Positions 7,726 through 15,651 of a stretch of 34,885 nucleotides of DNA are shown here, in pieces; within the stretch, counting starts at the first letter, position 1; every line of letters starts with the position of its first letter. The stretch is from Haloferax larsenii JCM 13917 (GTDB lineage Archaea > Halobacteriota > Halobacteria > Halobacteriales > Haloferacaceae). The stretch spans positions 244,039-278,923 of the forward strand of contig NZ_AOLI01000006.1 in the NCBI RefSeq assembly GCF_000336955.1, in the 5' to 3' direction. A program made the position numbers and the translations under genes. The notes under the pieces were generated by a model. The model was not told the DNA's origin, did no database searches, and saw only the letters and a list, made by a program, of their open reading frames with translations.

Positions 7726-9026
7726 GTTCTGACCCACTGCTGTCGGTTCGCGGACTCAAGAAGCACTACCCGATTACAGAGGGCGTCCTCAAGAAGGAAG
7801 TCGGCCGGGTGAAAGCGGTCGACGGCATCTCCTTCGACGTCGAATCTGGCGAGACGCTCGGACTGGTCGGCGAGTCCGGCTGTGGCAAGTCCACGGCCGC
7901 GACGTCGCTCCTTCGGTTAGAGGACCCGACAGACGGCGATATCGTCTTCGACGGCGAGGACATCACCGAGTTCGACGACACGCGACTGAAGTCCTTCCGC
8001 CGACGGGCGCAGATGATGTTCCAAGACCCGTCGTCGAGTTTCGACCCGCGGATGAGCGTCGGCGAGTCGGTCGCCGAACCGCTCGAAATCCACGGGATGC
8101 GCGACCGAAGTCGTCGCCGTCGCATCGTCGAGAACCTGCTCGAACGCGTCGGACTATCGGCGTCGGACTTCGACCGCTACCCACACGAGTTCTCCGGCGG
8201 GCAGAAACAGCGCATCGCCCTCGCGCGGGCGCTGGTCCTCAATCCGGACATCATCGTCGCCGACGAGCCGGTCTCCGCGCTGGACGTGTCCATCCAGGCC
8301 GAGATTATCTCGCTGATGCGCGACTTGCAAGACGAGTTCGACCTCGCTATCGTGTTCATCAGCCACGACCTCGGTGTAGTCCGCGAGGTGTGCGACCGCG
8401 TGGCCGTGATGTACCTCGGCGAAATCGTCGAGGTTGCGGACACGGAGACGCTGTTCACCGACCCGCAACATCCCTACACGCGCGCACTCCTCTCGTCGAT
8501 TCCGACGCCGGACCCGACCCGCCGCAACGAGCAGATAGAACTCACCGGCGACGTGCCGAGTCCGTCGAATCCGCCGTCTGGCTGCCGGTTCCACACGCGC
8601 TGTCCCGAGGTCATCCCACCCGCGGAGTTCGACCTCGACCAAGACGAGTGGCGGCACGTCCTCGACCTGCGACTCCGCGTCGATAGCGGTCTCGATGTCG
8701 AAGACGTGCGTTCGTTCCTCGTCGCCGAGGGGGTCGCAAACGACACGGAGGCCGTTCCCGACGACGCCGTCAAGCGCGAACTCCGACGCGAGTTCGACAT
8801 CCCCGAGACGCTCTCGGACGCGGCGGCAGAAACAGTCCTTTCGGAAGGCCTCGACGCACTCGTCTCCGGCGACCACGACCACGCGAGACGGACACTCGAC
8901 GAAGCGTTTAGCACCGTGTGCGAACGGGACGCCCCCGCCCTCGAAACGTCGGAGCGAGGGTCGACCGCCGCTTGTCACCTCGTCGATGAGAGCGTGACTG
9001 TCGAATCGCCCGTAAGCGACGACTAA
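7722..9026 (+). CDS. dppF: ABC importer ATP-binding protein, DppF type, with inserted domain
   Basis: A 434-residue ATPase, about 100 longer than usual. Walker A GESGCGKST (50-58), Q101, signature FSGGQ (157-161), Walker B IIVADE (177-182) and His215 are intact. The C-terminal four-cysteine cluster is split: C288 and C294 come in GCRFHTRCP, then about 105 acidic, helical residues (295-399) intervene before C400 and C418 (TVCERDAPAL, AACHLV). The inserted part (DQDEWRHVLDLRLRVDSG, VKRELRREFDIPETL, VLSEGLDALVSGDHDHARRTLDEAF) resembles similar insertions I associate with haloarchaeal DppF proteins. This is the last gene of the operon and overlaps dppD by ATGA. Confidence 0.9.
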   Translation: MSSDPLLSVRGLKKHYPITEGVLKKEVGRVKAVDGISFDVESGETLGLVGESGCGKSTAATSLLRLEDPTDGDIVFDGEDITEFDDTRLKSFRRRAQMMFQDPSSSFDPRMSVGESVAEPLEIHGMRDRSRRRRIVENLLERVGLSASDFDRYPHEFSGGQKQRIALARALVLNPDIIVADEPVSALDVSIQAEIISLMRDLQDEFDLAIVFISHDLGVVREVCDRVAVMYLGEIVEVADTETLFTDPQHPYTRALLSSIPTPDPTRRNEQIELTGDVPSPSNPPSGCRFHTRCPEVIPPAEFDLDQDEWRHVLDLRLRVDSGLDVEDVRSFLVAEGVANDTEAVPDDAVKRELRREFDIPETLSDAAAETVLSEGLDALVSGDHDHARRTLDEAFSTVCERDAPALETSERGSTAACHLVDESVTVESPVSDD

Positions 9027-9081
9027 GCAACGCACTGCGACGATTCGACGAGAACCCACAGCGGGTTTCCGCCTCCCGGCC

Positions 9082-9092
9082 GCCTTTTTATC
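9082..9092 (+). promoter_or_regulatory. TATA box of the DJ-1/PfpI gene
   Basis: GCCTTTTTATC is centred about 27 bases before ATG 9114, implying a separate leaderless transcript rather than read-through from the transporter operon. Confidence 0.6.
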
Positions 9093-9113
9093 CCCAGTCC
9101 GTACCTCGCGTCG

Positions 9114-9797
9114 ATGACGTCAGCACTCTTTATCGTAAGCGAGCATGGCTACTGGGGCGAGGAATGTATCGAACCGCTGACGACGCTGACCGACGCGGGC
9201 GTCGATATCACTGTTGCAACACCGACGGGCGACGTTCCGGTCGTCGACGAGCGCTCTGTCGACCCCGATGCTGTCGGTGAGGAACTCGCCGAGCACGTCG
9301 TGGAGGTCCACGAAACCGACGAGCGACTGCAGAACCCCGAGCGACTCGCGGCGGTCGACGCCCGCGAATACGATGCGGTCGTGTTCCCCGGCGGCCACGG
9401 AACCGCGTGGGACGTCAATCAGGACCGACACGCTCGACAGGCGCTCCTGCAGGCTGTCGCGGGCGACGAGAGTAAGGCTCTCGTCGTCTGCCACGCGGTC
9501 GGCATCCTCGCGTTCACCCGCGAAGCCGACGGCTCGTACCTCGTCGACGGCCGCGACGTGACCGGCTTCCCGAACGAGTGGGAGGAAGACATCGTCGACG
9601 ACGCCGACCTGCTGCCGGACGGTCGGAAGCTCCCGTACTGGGTCGAAGACGAGGTGAAGGCCGTCGGCGGCAACTGGGACGCTGAACTCGACAGTGAGAC
9701 CAGTGTCACCATCGACGGCGACCTGATTACGGCCCGTGGTCCGGGGTCGTCGGCGGCAGGGGCACAGACGCTGCTGGACGAGCTGGACCTCGAATAG
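9114..9797 (+). CDS. DJ-1/PfpI family protein (class I glutamine amidotransferase-like)
   Basis: A 227-residue cytoplasmic protein. The nucleophile elbow is KALVVCHAVGIL with the conserved cysteine, and the upstream acidic residue that polarises it is in the GYWGEECIEPL segment. PGGHGTAWD and the C-terminal ITARGPGSSA are also typical of the Hsp31/YajL-like branch, whose members act as chaperones, deglycases or glyoxalases. The segment DVTGFPNEWEEDIVDDADLLP is characteristic of the Hsp31-like ThiJ/PfpI group. The actual substrate cannot be read from sequence. Start ATG has a well-placed TATA box. It is convergent with the zinc-ribbon regulator, with only 25 bases between their stops. Confidence 0.85.
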   Translation: MTSALFIVSEHGYWGEECIEPLTTLTDAGVDITVATPTGDVPVVDERSVDPDAVGEELAEHVVEVHETDERLQNPERLAAVDAREYDAVVFPGGHGTAWDVNQDRHARQALLQAVAGDESKALVVCHAVGILAFTREADGSYLVDGRDVTGFPNEWEEDIVDDADLLPDGRKLPYWVEDEVKAVGGNWDAELDSETSVTIDGDLITARGPGSSAAGAQTLLDELDLE

Positions 9798-9822
9798 AAA
9801 CAGAGCGTGGCGACAGTAGTCG

Positions 9823-10122
9823 CTACTCGATTTTGAACACGGCTTCTTCGATTCCCTCGCTTCGGCACTCGGGACACCGCGAGGGGTAGTTCACCGGGTC
9901 GTCGAAGGCGCTGAAGCCGCAGTCTCGGCACTCCGGCGGGGCGACGAGGAACTGTTCGTCGTCGTCGCCGTGAATCGACCGTGCGACGTGCTGGAGATGG
10001 CCGTACACCGAGGAGGCGGGAACGCCAACCGTCGTCGAAAGCTCGGAGGCTGTCGCGGGGTCAGAACGGAGCGCGTCGGCGATACGCTGTCGAGTCGTCG
10101 CAGAAGACTCCCGGTCGGTCAT
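9823..10122 (-). CDS. HTH and zinc-ribbon transcriptional regulator
   Basis: A 99-residue archaeal regulator. Residues 8-48 form a winged-helix HTH (RQRIADALRSDP, TASELSTTVGVPASSVYGHLQHVARSI). Residues about 64-85 form a zinc ribbon with the pairs CRDC and CPEC. Proteins with an HTH fused to a zinc ribbon are a known archaeal family of predicted regulators without settled function. The frame is open further upstream, but ATG 10122 is chosen because a TATA-like GGATTTTCC lies 27 bases upstream, inside a perfect palindrome (10141-10157). That layout suggests autoregulation. It is divergent from the nucleotidyltransferase at 10237. Confidence 0.75.
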   Translation of the reverse strand: MTDRESSATTRQRIADALRSDPATASELSTTVGVPASSVYGHLQHVARSIHGDDDEQFLVAPPECRDCGFSAFDDPVNYPSRCPECRSEGIEEAVFKIE

Positions 10123-10140
10123 ATCGACTCCTTGGGAGGC

Positions 10141-10157
10141 GAAGGGAAAATCCCTTC
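10141..10157. promoter_or_regulatory. palindrome enclosing the TATA box of the zinc-ribbon gene
   Basis: GAAGGGA AAA TCCCTTC is a perfect 7-bp inverted repeat with a 3-base centre. Its centre lies 27 bases from ATG 10122 on the minus strand, exactly where TBP should bind. A dimer bound here would block the promoter. Confidence 0.5.
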
Positions 10158-10236
10158 TGCCCAATCGGACTGCGAATTGTCAGTAGAATAGAGAGGATGC
10201 AAAAAGGCCTTGAACTCGTGGCGGGACCTCAAGGGT

Positions 10237-11211
10237 ATGAAAGCAGTCGTCCTTGCAGGTGGGTACGCGACGCGTCTGTGGCCGATTACCAAACATCGCC
10301 CGAAGATGTTCTTGCCGGTGGGTGAAGGCACCGTCATCGACACAATCTTCGAGGACCTCGAAGCCGACGACCGCGTCTCGGAGGTATTCGTGAGTACGAA
10401 CGAGCGCTTCGCCGGTGCGTTCGAGGAGTATCTCGCCGACTCCCCGTTCGAAAAGCCGACGCTCTCTGTCGAAGATACGAGTGCCGAAGACGAGAAGTTC
10501 GGTGTCGTCGGCGCGCTCGCCCAACTCATCGACCGCGAGGAAGTCGACGAAGACCTCGTCGTCATCGCCGGCGACAACCTCATCAGCTTCGACGTCGGCG
10601 ACTTCGTCGACTTCTTCTACGAGAAGGAAGCGCCGTGTCTGGCCGCCTACGACGTTGGAAGCCGCGAACGCGCGAAATCCTACGGGCTGGTCCAACTCGA
10701 CGGCGACCGCGTCATCGACTTCCAGGAGAAACCCGATGACCCGAAGAGTACGCTCGTCTCGATTGCCTGCTATGCGCTCCCGGCGGACGACCTCCCGAAG
10801 TTCGACGAGTACCTCGCGGGAGACAACAACCCCGACGAACCCGGGTGGTTCATGCAGTGGCTCCAGAAAAACGGCGACCTCTTCGCCTACACCTTCGACG
10901 ACGCGTGGTTCGACATCGGAACGCCCCAGAGCTATCTCGACGCGGTCGCCTGGTATCTCGACGGCGAGAACTTCGTTCACGAGAGTGCGACCGTCGAAAA
11001 CTCGACGCTCGGCACGAACGTCCACGTGATGGCCGGCGCGGTCGTCGAGGACTCCCACCTCGAAGAGTCGGTCGTCTTCCCCGGTGCGACGATTCGAAAC
11101 GCCGAACTCAAGGGCTCTATCGTCGACGAAGAGACTCGAATCGAGAACCTCGACCTCTCGAACGCGCTCATCGGCGCGCACTCGCAGTTGACGAACGGGT
11201 ACAAAGAGTAA
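10237..11211 (+). CDS. sugar-phosphate nucleotidyltransferase with left-handed beta-helix
   Basis: A 324-residue enzyme of the GlmU/RmlA type. The N-terminal signature VVLAGGYATRLWPITKHRPKMFLPV gives the NTP-binding glycine loop (about 5-10) and the catalytic lysine. The segment VVIAGDNLISFD carries the metal-binding Asp, and FDIGTPQSYLDA closes the transferase domain. The last 70 residues (ATVENSTLGTNVHVMAGAVVEDS and on) are hexapeptide repeats of a left-handed beta-helix. It would activate a sugar 1-phosphate with UTP or dTTP, probably for S-layer glycans or polysaccharide. The AglF-like group is a candidate, but specificity cannot be read. ATG 10237 is chosen because it starts exactly at MKAVVLAGG; an AAAAAGG stretch 30 bases upstream may be its promoter. 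Confidence 0.85.
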   Translation: MKAVVLAGGYATRLWPITKHRPKMFLPVGEGTVIDTIFEDLEADDRVSEVFVSTNERFAGAFEEYLADSPFEKPTLSVEDTSAEDEKFGVVGALAQLIDREEVDEDLVVIAGDNLISFDVGDFVDFFYEKEAPCLAAYDVGSRERAKSYGLVQLDGDRVIDFQEKPDDPKSTLVSIACYALPADDLPKFDEYLAGDNNPDEPGWFMQWLQKNGDLFAYTFDDAWFDIGTPQSYLDAVAWYLDGENFVHESATVENSTLGTNVHVMAGAVVEDSHLEESVVFPGATIRNAELKGSIVDEETRIENLDLSNALIGAHSQLTNGYKE

Positions 11212-11299
11212 CTCGTTGTATCGGTTCGGTTTCTCTCCTTCTCGGTCGTGAGTTACGACGTTTCCTGAGTATCGACCGAGACGCCCCCGGACGACCGGT

Positions 11300-12010
11300 T
11301 TATCCGAGGTAAGCGTCGGTAATGTCGAGGTGGCCGCGCGTCCGTTCCCACACCGTCTCGTATTCGAGTTCGATTGGGCGGTCCATATGCGGCCCGTCGG
11401 TGACGAACGTCTCGAATTCGCCGCCTTCGCCCAAAATGTGGACGCCGTAGTCGTCGTTGAGTTCGGCGAGTTCGGCGAGCGCGTCCGCGTCGAGAGTTCG
11501 GCCGAGCCACGACTCGTCGAGGCCGTGCGCCGCGACCTGAATCAGCGTGATTTCGAAGCCGGCGTCGAGCATCGCGTGGCCGAGGTCCCACGGGTCTTCC
11601 TGCCACAGCGGGGCAAACAGGTCGATTTCGAGGCGGTCGCACATTCCCTGTATCCGGTTCGTCTGGAACTCGCTCTCGATAGCGCCCGCGGTGACGCCCG
11701 CGACGTCGAGTTCCGACTGGAGGTCCGAGACGGCCGCTTCGAGGGGTTCGAGTTCCGCGTCGCCCTGTGCGCCGGAGTCCTCGGCGGCGGCCGCATCGAG
11801 GTCGCCGGGATGGACGTTCACTTGCTCGATGCCGATGCTCTCGGCCGCGAGGGCGGTGAGGTCCGTCGCGGGGACGTGGTACATATACGAGTCGTCGCTT
11901 GGGTGGACGGTCAGGAGACGGGAGACGTTCAGTCCCTCTTCGAGCGCGCGGTAAAGCGCCCACGAGGAGTCCTTCCCGCCGGAGAAGAGGCTGACCCACT
12001 CGGATGCCAT
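11300..12010 (-). CDS. dph6: diphthine--ammonia ligase
   Basis: A 236-residue adenine-nucleotide alpha-hydrolase enzyme that makes the last step of diphthamide on elongation factor 2: ATP-dependent amidation of diphthine. The PP-loop is SGGKDSS at 10-16. The other family marks are present: GAIESEFQTNRI, LFAPLWQEDPWDLGHAML, and ILGEGGEFETFV near the C-terminus, which is strongly diagnostic of the Dph6/MJ0570 family. Length is normal. It is convergent with the nucleotidyltransferase and lies 51 bases downstream of the next minus-strand gene, with which it may be co-transcribed. Confidence 0.9.
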   Translation of the reverse strand: MASEWVSLFSGGKDSSWALYRALEEGLNVSRLLTVHPSDDSYMYHVPATDLTALAAESIGIEQVNVHPGDLDAAAAEDSGAQGDAELEPLEAAVSDLQSELDVAGVTAGAIESEFQTNRIQGMCDRLEIDLFAPLWQEDPWDLGHAMLDAGFEITLIQVAAHGLDESWLGRTLDADALAELAELNDDYGVHILGEGGEFETFVTDGPHMDRPIELEYETVWERTRGHLDITDAYLG

Positions 12011-12061
12011 GGGGGCGATAGCGGGTTGGGGGAGATAGGCGCTACGGTGTGGAGTTTCGGC

Positions 12062-12727
12062 TTACTCGGGGACGCGCGGCGCAATCGCGATATATCGTTC
12101 GCTGTCGGGGTCTCGGAACATCACCGGGCGAGGAGCGTGGTCGGGGTGAACGCGGACGTTCGACAACTCCTCGGTAGGGTCGTATCCGAAGATACGCTTG
12201 ACGTGCGCGACGAGTTCACCCGCTATCGCGGAGGTGTCACCGGCGTCGTTCTCGTAGCAGTACACCGGGTCGTCGTAGGTGTCTTCGTCGAGCGTCACAC
12301 CCGTGGGTTCGGCCGTGATTTCCTCGCTGAACGGAAACTGCGAGTCGGCATCTTGGTCGAACTCGAAGCGAGCAACGTTCTTGTCGTCGAGGAGGTAGCC
12401 CTTCGACCAGTCCACGTCGGAGAGGCCGACGACATCTGACTGCACACTGGCGTCGTCGTCGGCGACCGCTTCAGCCCCGTCTTCGACGAGCGAGTGGTCG
12501 ATACCGAACAGACGGACGAACAGCATTCCCTGTCGTTCGTGGTCTTCCATCGGCCGGTCGCCGATGACCTGCTGGAGGCCAATCGTCTCGGACTGCTCTT
12601 CTTCGGAGTCCGCGACGACGATTTCGACGACGCGACCGGCGTACTTGACGCCGAGGTTGACGCGGCCTTGGCTGTCTGCTTTCAACGTCTCGTGCTTCTC
12701 GGGGTTTCGAATCGTTGTTTCAATCAT
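12062..12727 (-). CDS. uncharacterised protein with AbrB-like N-terminus
   Basis: A 221-residue, strongly acidic haloarchaeal protein. The first 45 residues (ADSQGRVNLGVKYAGRVVEI, then VVADSEEE) have the pattern polar-GR-V-hydrophobic-G-YAG-V-hydrophobic seen in haloarchaeal swapped-hairpin AbrB-like proteins. I am not certain of homology. The rest is unknown: it contains VDWSKGYLLDDKNVARFEFD, a YCYENDAGDTSAIAGELVAHVKRIFGYDP helix region, and ends RPVMFRDPDSERYIAIAPRVPE. No membrane segment is seen. Start ATG 12725-12727; an AT-rich box (ACAATAACAA on the minus strand) lies at the right distance upstream. Could be a DNA-binding regulator; low certainty. Confidence 0.6.
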   Translation of the reverse strand: MIETTIRNPEKHETLKADSQGRVNLGVKYAGRVVEIVVADSEEEQSETIGLQQVIGDRPMEDHERQGMLFVRLFGIDHSLVEDGAEAVADDDASVQSDVVGLSDVDWSKGYLLDDKNVARFEFDQDADSQFPFSEEITAEPTGVTLDEDTYDDPVYCYENDAGDTSAIAGELVAHVKRIFGYDPTEELSNVRVHPDHAPRPVMFRDPDSERYIAIAPRVPE

Positions 12728-12891
12728 TGGGCTTTCTCACCAACAATTGGTTGTTATTGTCTACTGTCACTAAAAAGTTCCTGCTAGAACCAACCTAGCC
12801 CAATAATAGGGTTTCCCAACCAAGTGGAGCCAAATGGTGCCAGTGGGGACGATTCGCCTCACAGTGGGTGCTAAAGGAACGTGGGGCAGCG
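12728..12891. other. AT-rich intergenic spacer with AACCAA repeats
   Basis: This spacer carries the promoter of the gene at 12062-12727 and the 3' end of the gene at 12892-13554. CCAACAATTGGTTG-like and AACCAA elements occur three times between 12738 and 12822, and CCCAATAATAGGG is near-palindromic. No ORF or terminator is evident. Confidence 0.4.
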
Positions 12892-13554
12892 TCAGTCGAT
12901 TCGACCAGCCCAGTAGCAGAGTCCAACCCCAGTGAAAAAGAGGGCCATTCGGACCATGAACAGCGCGCCGTTCATGTTCTCACGGTCTGTGGCCACATAG
13001 TCTCGGTAGTACGAGCCGTCGTACGAGACGACGGCGTCGGTACGTTTCCAGACTTCAGTCCCGATGAGCGGACGACCCGTTCGAACGGTCCCTTCTCGAA
13101 CGATTCGTTGCACACCTCGCGGGAGCGCGCTCGCTGGAGTAGACGCCAGTTCGAGCGCCGTGGCATTCGAGACTGGAGTGAGTGCAACACGAACCGTGCC
13201 GTTGTCGTAGTGTGTGGCGTTCGGTCGGTAGAACGCGTGGTCGTTGTTCGGAAACACGACGAGCGTCTTCTCCCTATCGAACGCGTTCGCACCCTCGTAG
13301 GCCGGGTTCGAGACGACTCGTGGACCGCCGTCCCGGACGGTTGGCGCAAGTGTACAGGACCCAGCGCACACAGCGGTCTTTTCGGGCCAGCCTAACCACC
13401 CGTCGAGTCCCGCAGTGGTTGGTTCGACGGGTTCGGCGGTGTACTCGTAGGTCCAAAAGACGGAGCCGAGCGGTGCGAAGATAGCCGCGAAGAGGACCGC
13501 AGCACCGAGCGAGAGGACAATGAGACGTCGTTGTGGAGGGTCAAGCGAGGGCAC
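12892..13554 (-). CDS. uncharacterised membrane protein with large external domain
   Basis: A 220-residue protein with two membrane helices: one near the N-terminus (LIVLSLGAAVLFAAIFAPLG, about 13-32) and one at the C-terminus (MVRMALFFTGVGLCYWAG, just before the end). The 150 residues between them are probably outside the cell. They include an AVCAGSCTLAP pair of cysteines and several N-x-S/T sequons (RPNATHY, DNGT, SNAT). No family is recognised. The start is a GTG at 13554: a clear TATA box (AGATATAC on the minus strand) is centred about 29 bases upstream, and everything further upstream overlaps the CysD-like gene antisense. Expressed separately from the tandem pair behind it. Confidence 0.6.
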   Translation of the reverse strand: MPSLDPPQRRLIVLSLGAAVLFAAIFAPLGSVFWTYEYTAEPVEPTTAGLDGWLGWPEKTAVCAGSCTLAPTVRDGGPRVVSNPAYEGANAFDREKTLVVFPNNDHAFYRPNATHYDNGTVRVALTPVSNATALELASTPASALPRGVQRIVREGTVRTGRPLIGTEVWKRTDAVVSYDGSYYRDYVATDRENMNGALFMVRMALFFTGVGLCYWAGRID

Positions 13555-13576
13555 GAGTGTGCCTCGTGAGTGTTCT

Positions 13577-13590
13577 AATGTATATCTTTC
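13577..13590 (-). promoter_or_regulatory. TATA box of the membrane-protein gene
   Basis: GAAAGATATACAT (minus strand) lies 25-36 bases upstream of GTG 13554 and touches the stop codon of the preceding CysD-like gene. It fixes the non-ATG start. Confidence 0.6.
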
Positions 13591-14543
13591 TACATGTATC
13601 CCAAGTCCCGAAGCCGTCCCATCAGGTCCTCTTTGTCCTGCGCTCTGCCCTCGCGTTCCTTGCTCGCACCGAGGTCCTGCACCCATGCCGGGCGGTCCTC
13701 GGTCTTCGCCGACCCGGATTCGGTTCCGAGCGAGCGGTAGCCCTCGAAGTACTTCGGCGAGACGGGGAGGTCCGAGGGAGTGATGCCCTCGGGGAGGTCG
13801 TCGGACGTTTCGGGGACGTGGCCCACGGGGTAGCCATCGACCGAGTCGGGGACGATGTAGTTCCAGAACGCCGCCCACACGTCCGCCTCCTCGAACTGGA
13901 GAATCGAGTGCACGCGGTCGTGTGGGGGGTACTTCTCGGACTCGTGGCGGGGGCTGAAGAACGTCTCGTCGGCGCGGGCTTCCTGTTCGTCCCAGCGGAC
14001 GCCCGAGAAGATGCCGTCGAACTCGTGGTCCGAAATCACGTCGTTGAGGGCGACGGTCTTCAGGAGGTGGTTGCCCTCGAAGGTGTCGGCGTCGAGGACG
14101 AGCGTGTCACCCTCGTAGCCGAGGCGGTCGAGTTCGCGTCGGGTCTCCTCGCTCAGGTCCGACAGCGCGAGTTCGTCGCCCGGTTCGGCACCGAGGCGGG
14201 CGATATCCTCGTTGCGGGCGACGACGAGGTCGAGGTCCCACTTCTCGGTCCACTCGTGGACGAACGCCTCTGTCTCGTCGAAGTGCTCGAAGTGGTCGAT
14301 GAAGACGACCGGCGGGACGGGCACGCCCATGTCGGCGGCAACTTCGCGGACGACGTAGAGGACGACAGTCGAATCCTTCCCGCCAGTCCACATGACGGCG
14401 GGGTTCTCGTACTGTTCGAGCGCCGTCGCGGTGACTTCGGCCGCCTTTTCGAGTTTGTCTTCGAGGGTCGGATAGTCGGACGCGGTCTGTTCTCGGCCCG
14501 CGCTGTAATCGAGGTCGAGATACTCCGGGAAGGCAACAACCAT
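13590..14543 (-). CDS. CysD-like ATP-pyrophosphatase, paralogue 1
   Basis: A 317-residue member of the CysD/PAPS-reductase superfamily. The PP-loop is TGGKDST (53-59). Later motifs GVRWDEQEARADETFFSPRH and the end REGRAQDKEDLMGRLRDLGYM match sulfate adenylyltransferase subunit 2 (CysD) rather than the reductases. There is no cysteine anywhere in the protein, so it cannot be an APS or PAPS reductase, which need a catalytic cysteine. No CysN-type GTPase is in the window. The likely chemistry is adenylation or pyrophosphate transfer in sulfur metabolism, or modification of another substrate. It is a tandem paralogue of the gene at 14676, with its own TATA box at 14563-14577. Confidence 0.75.
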   Translation of the reverse strand: MVVAFPEYLDLDYSAGREQTASDYPTLEDKLEKAAEVTATALEQYENPAVMWTGGKDSTVVLYVVREVAADMGVPVPPVVFIDHFEHFDETEAFVHEWTEKWDLDLVVARNEDIARLGAEPGDELALSDLSEETRRELDRLGYEGDTLVLDADTFEGNHLLKTVALNDVISDHEFDGIFSGVRWDEQEARADETFFSPRHESEKYPPHDRVHSILQFEEADVWAAFWNYIVPDSVDGYPVGHVPETSDDLPEGITPSDLPVSPKYFEGYRSLGTESGSAKTEDRPAWVQDLGASKEREGRAQDKEDLMGRLRDLGYM

Positions 14544-14562
14544 GACTCACTCATCGGGTGGA

Positions 14563-14577
14563 ACGGATATCTATGTT
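14563..14577 (-). promoter_or_regulatory. TATA box of CysD-like paralogue 1
   Basis: AACATAGATATCCG (minus strand) is centred about 27 bases before ATG 14543. Each paralogue therefore has its own promoter; the 132-base gap between them holds no other feature. Confidence 0.55.
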
Positions 14578-14675
14578 TTCGCGCTAACGAGTCGGTAAGC
14601 GGCCATTATCGACCGTTAGGCAAGAAAAAACGACCGCCGAAAGAAACCTCGTCGTCGAAGAATGGTCGCCGCGTG

Positions 14676-15647
14676 TTACATGTAGCCGAGGTCGCGCAGG
14701 CGCTCCATCAGGTCCTCTTTGTCCTGGGCGCGGCCCGCGCGCTCGGTCGTGTTCGCCATGTCCTGTTTCCACGCCGGTTCTTCGGCGGACTTGTCCGTCG
14801 AAACTTCACTACCGAGGCTGCGGAAGCCGGCGAAGTACTTCGGCGAGACCGGGATGTCTTCCTGTTCGACGCCCTCGGGGAGGTCGGTGTCGCTCTCGGG
14901 GACGTAGCCGTCGTCGGGGTAGTTCTCGACGGTGTCCGGGACCGCGAAGTACCAGAAGGCGTCCCAGACGGCGCTCTCTTCGAACTGGAGGATGGGTTGG
15001 ATGCGGTCGTGCGGCGGGTAGATGTCGGGGTCGTGGCGGGGGCTGAAGAACGTCTCGTCGGCGCGGGCTTCCTGTTCGTCCCAGCGGACGCCGGAGATGA
15101 CGCCGTCGATGTCGTACTCTTCGAGCGTGTCGTTGAGCGCGACGGTCTTCAGGAGGTGGTTGCCGACGTAGGTGTCGAGGAGGAACGGGAAGGTGTCCTC
15201 GTCGTACTCCAGGATGTTGCGGATGTGGTGCTGGTTGTGCTCGGAGAGTTCCGAGACGTCGATGTCGTCGCCGGGTTCGAGACCGTGTTCGTCGACGTAC
15301 TCGCCGACGTCCTCGTTACGCGCCCAGATGACGTCGAGGTCCCACTCCTCGGCCCAGTGCTCGACGAAGTCCATAATTTCGTCGAAGTGCTGGTAGTGGT
15401 CGATGAAGACCGCCGGAGGGACTTCGAGGTCGTACTTCTCTGCGACTTCCTTGATGAAGTAGAGCGTGAGCGTCGAGTCCTTCCCACCAGTCCACATGAC
15501 GGCGGGGTTTTCGTACTGTTCGAGGCCCTGTTTCGTGACTTCGATGGCCTTTTCGATTTTGTCCTCGATACTCGGGTAGTCGTCCGGCGTCTCCCCCTCA
15601 CCGTCGGTGTAGTCGACGTCGAGGTAGTCTGGGAAGGCTTGCGACAT
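14676..15647 (-). CDS. CysD-like ATP-pyrophosphatase, paralogue 2
   Basis: A 323-residue close paralogue of the protein at 13590-14543, sharing the PP-loop TGGKDST (53-59), NHLLKTVALND, GVRWDEQEARADETFFSPRH, PVSPKYF and the GRAQDKEDLMERLRDLGYM end. The middle (about 115-160), where a lid or substrate loop would lie, differs most. It too has no cysteine. Family knowledge gives ATP sulfurylase small-subunit chemistry (sulfate + ATP to APS), but CysD normally needs CysN, which is not seen here. The start ATG is 5 bases from a palindrome (15652-15671) that overlaps the promoter. The pair is probably a duplication that has diverged. Confidence 0.75.
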   Translation of the reverse strand: MSQAFPDYLDVDYTDGEGETPDDYPSIEDKIEKAIEVTKQGLEQYENPAVMWTGGKDSTLTLYFIKEVAEKYDLEVPPAVFIDHYQHFDEIMDFVEHWAEEWDLDVIWARNEDVGEYVDEHGLEPGDDIDVSELSEHNQHHIRNILEYDEDTFPFLLDTYVGNHLLKTVALNDTLEEYDIDGVISGVRWDEQEARADETFFSPRHDPDIYPPHDRIQPILQFEESAVWDAFWYFAVPDTVENYPDDGYVPESDTDLPEGVEQEDIPVSPKYFAGFRSLGSEVSTDKSAEEPAWKQDMANTTERAGRAQDKEDLMERLRDLGYM

Positions 15648-15651
15648 GACT

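Noticed and set aside
13590-15647. Annotation as PAPS/APS reductases
   Set aside because: Neither protein contains a cysteine, which these reductases require; the C-terminal motifs match CysD.
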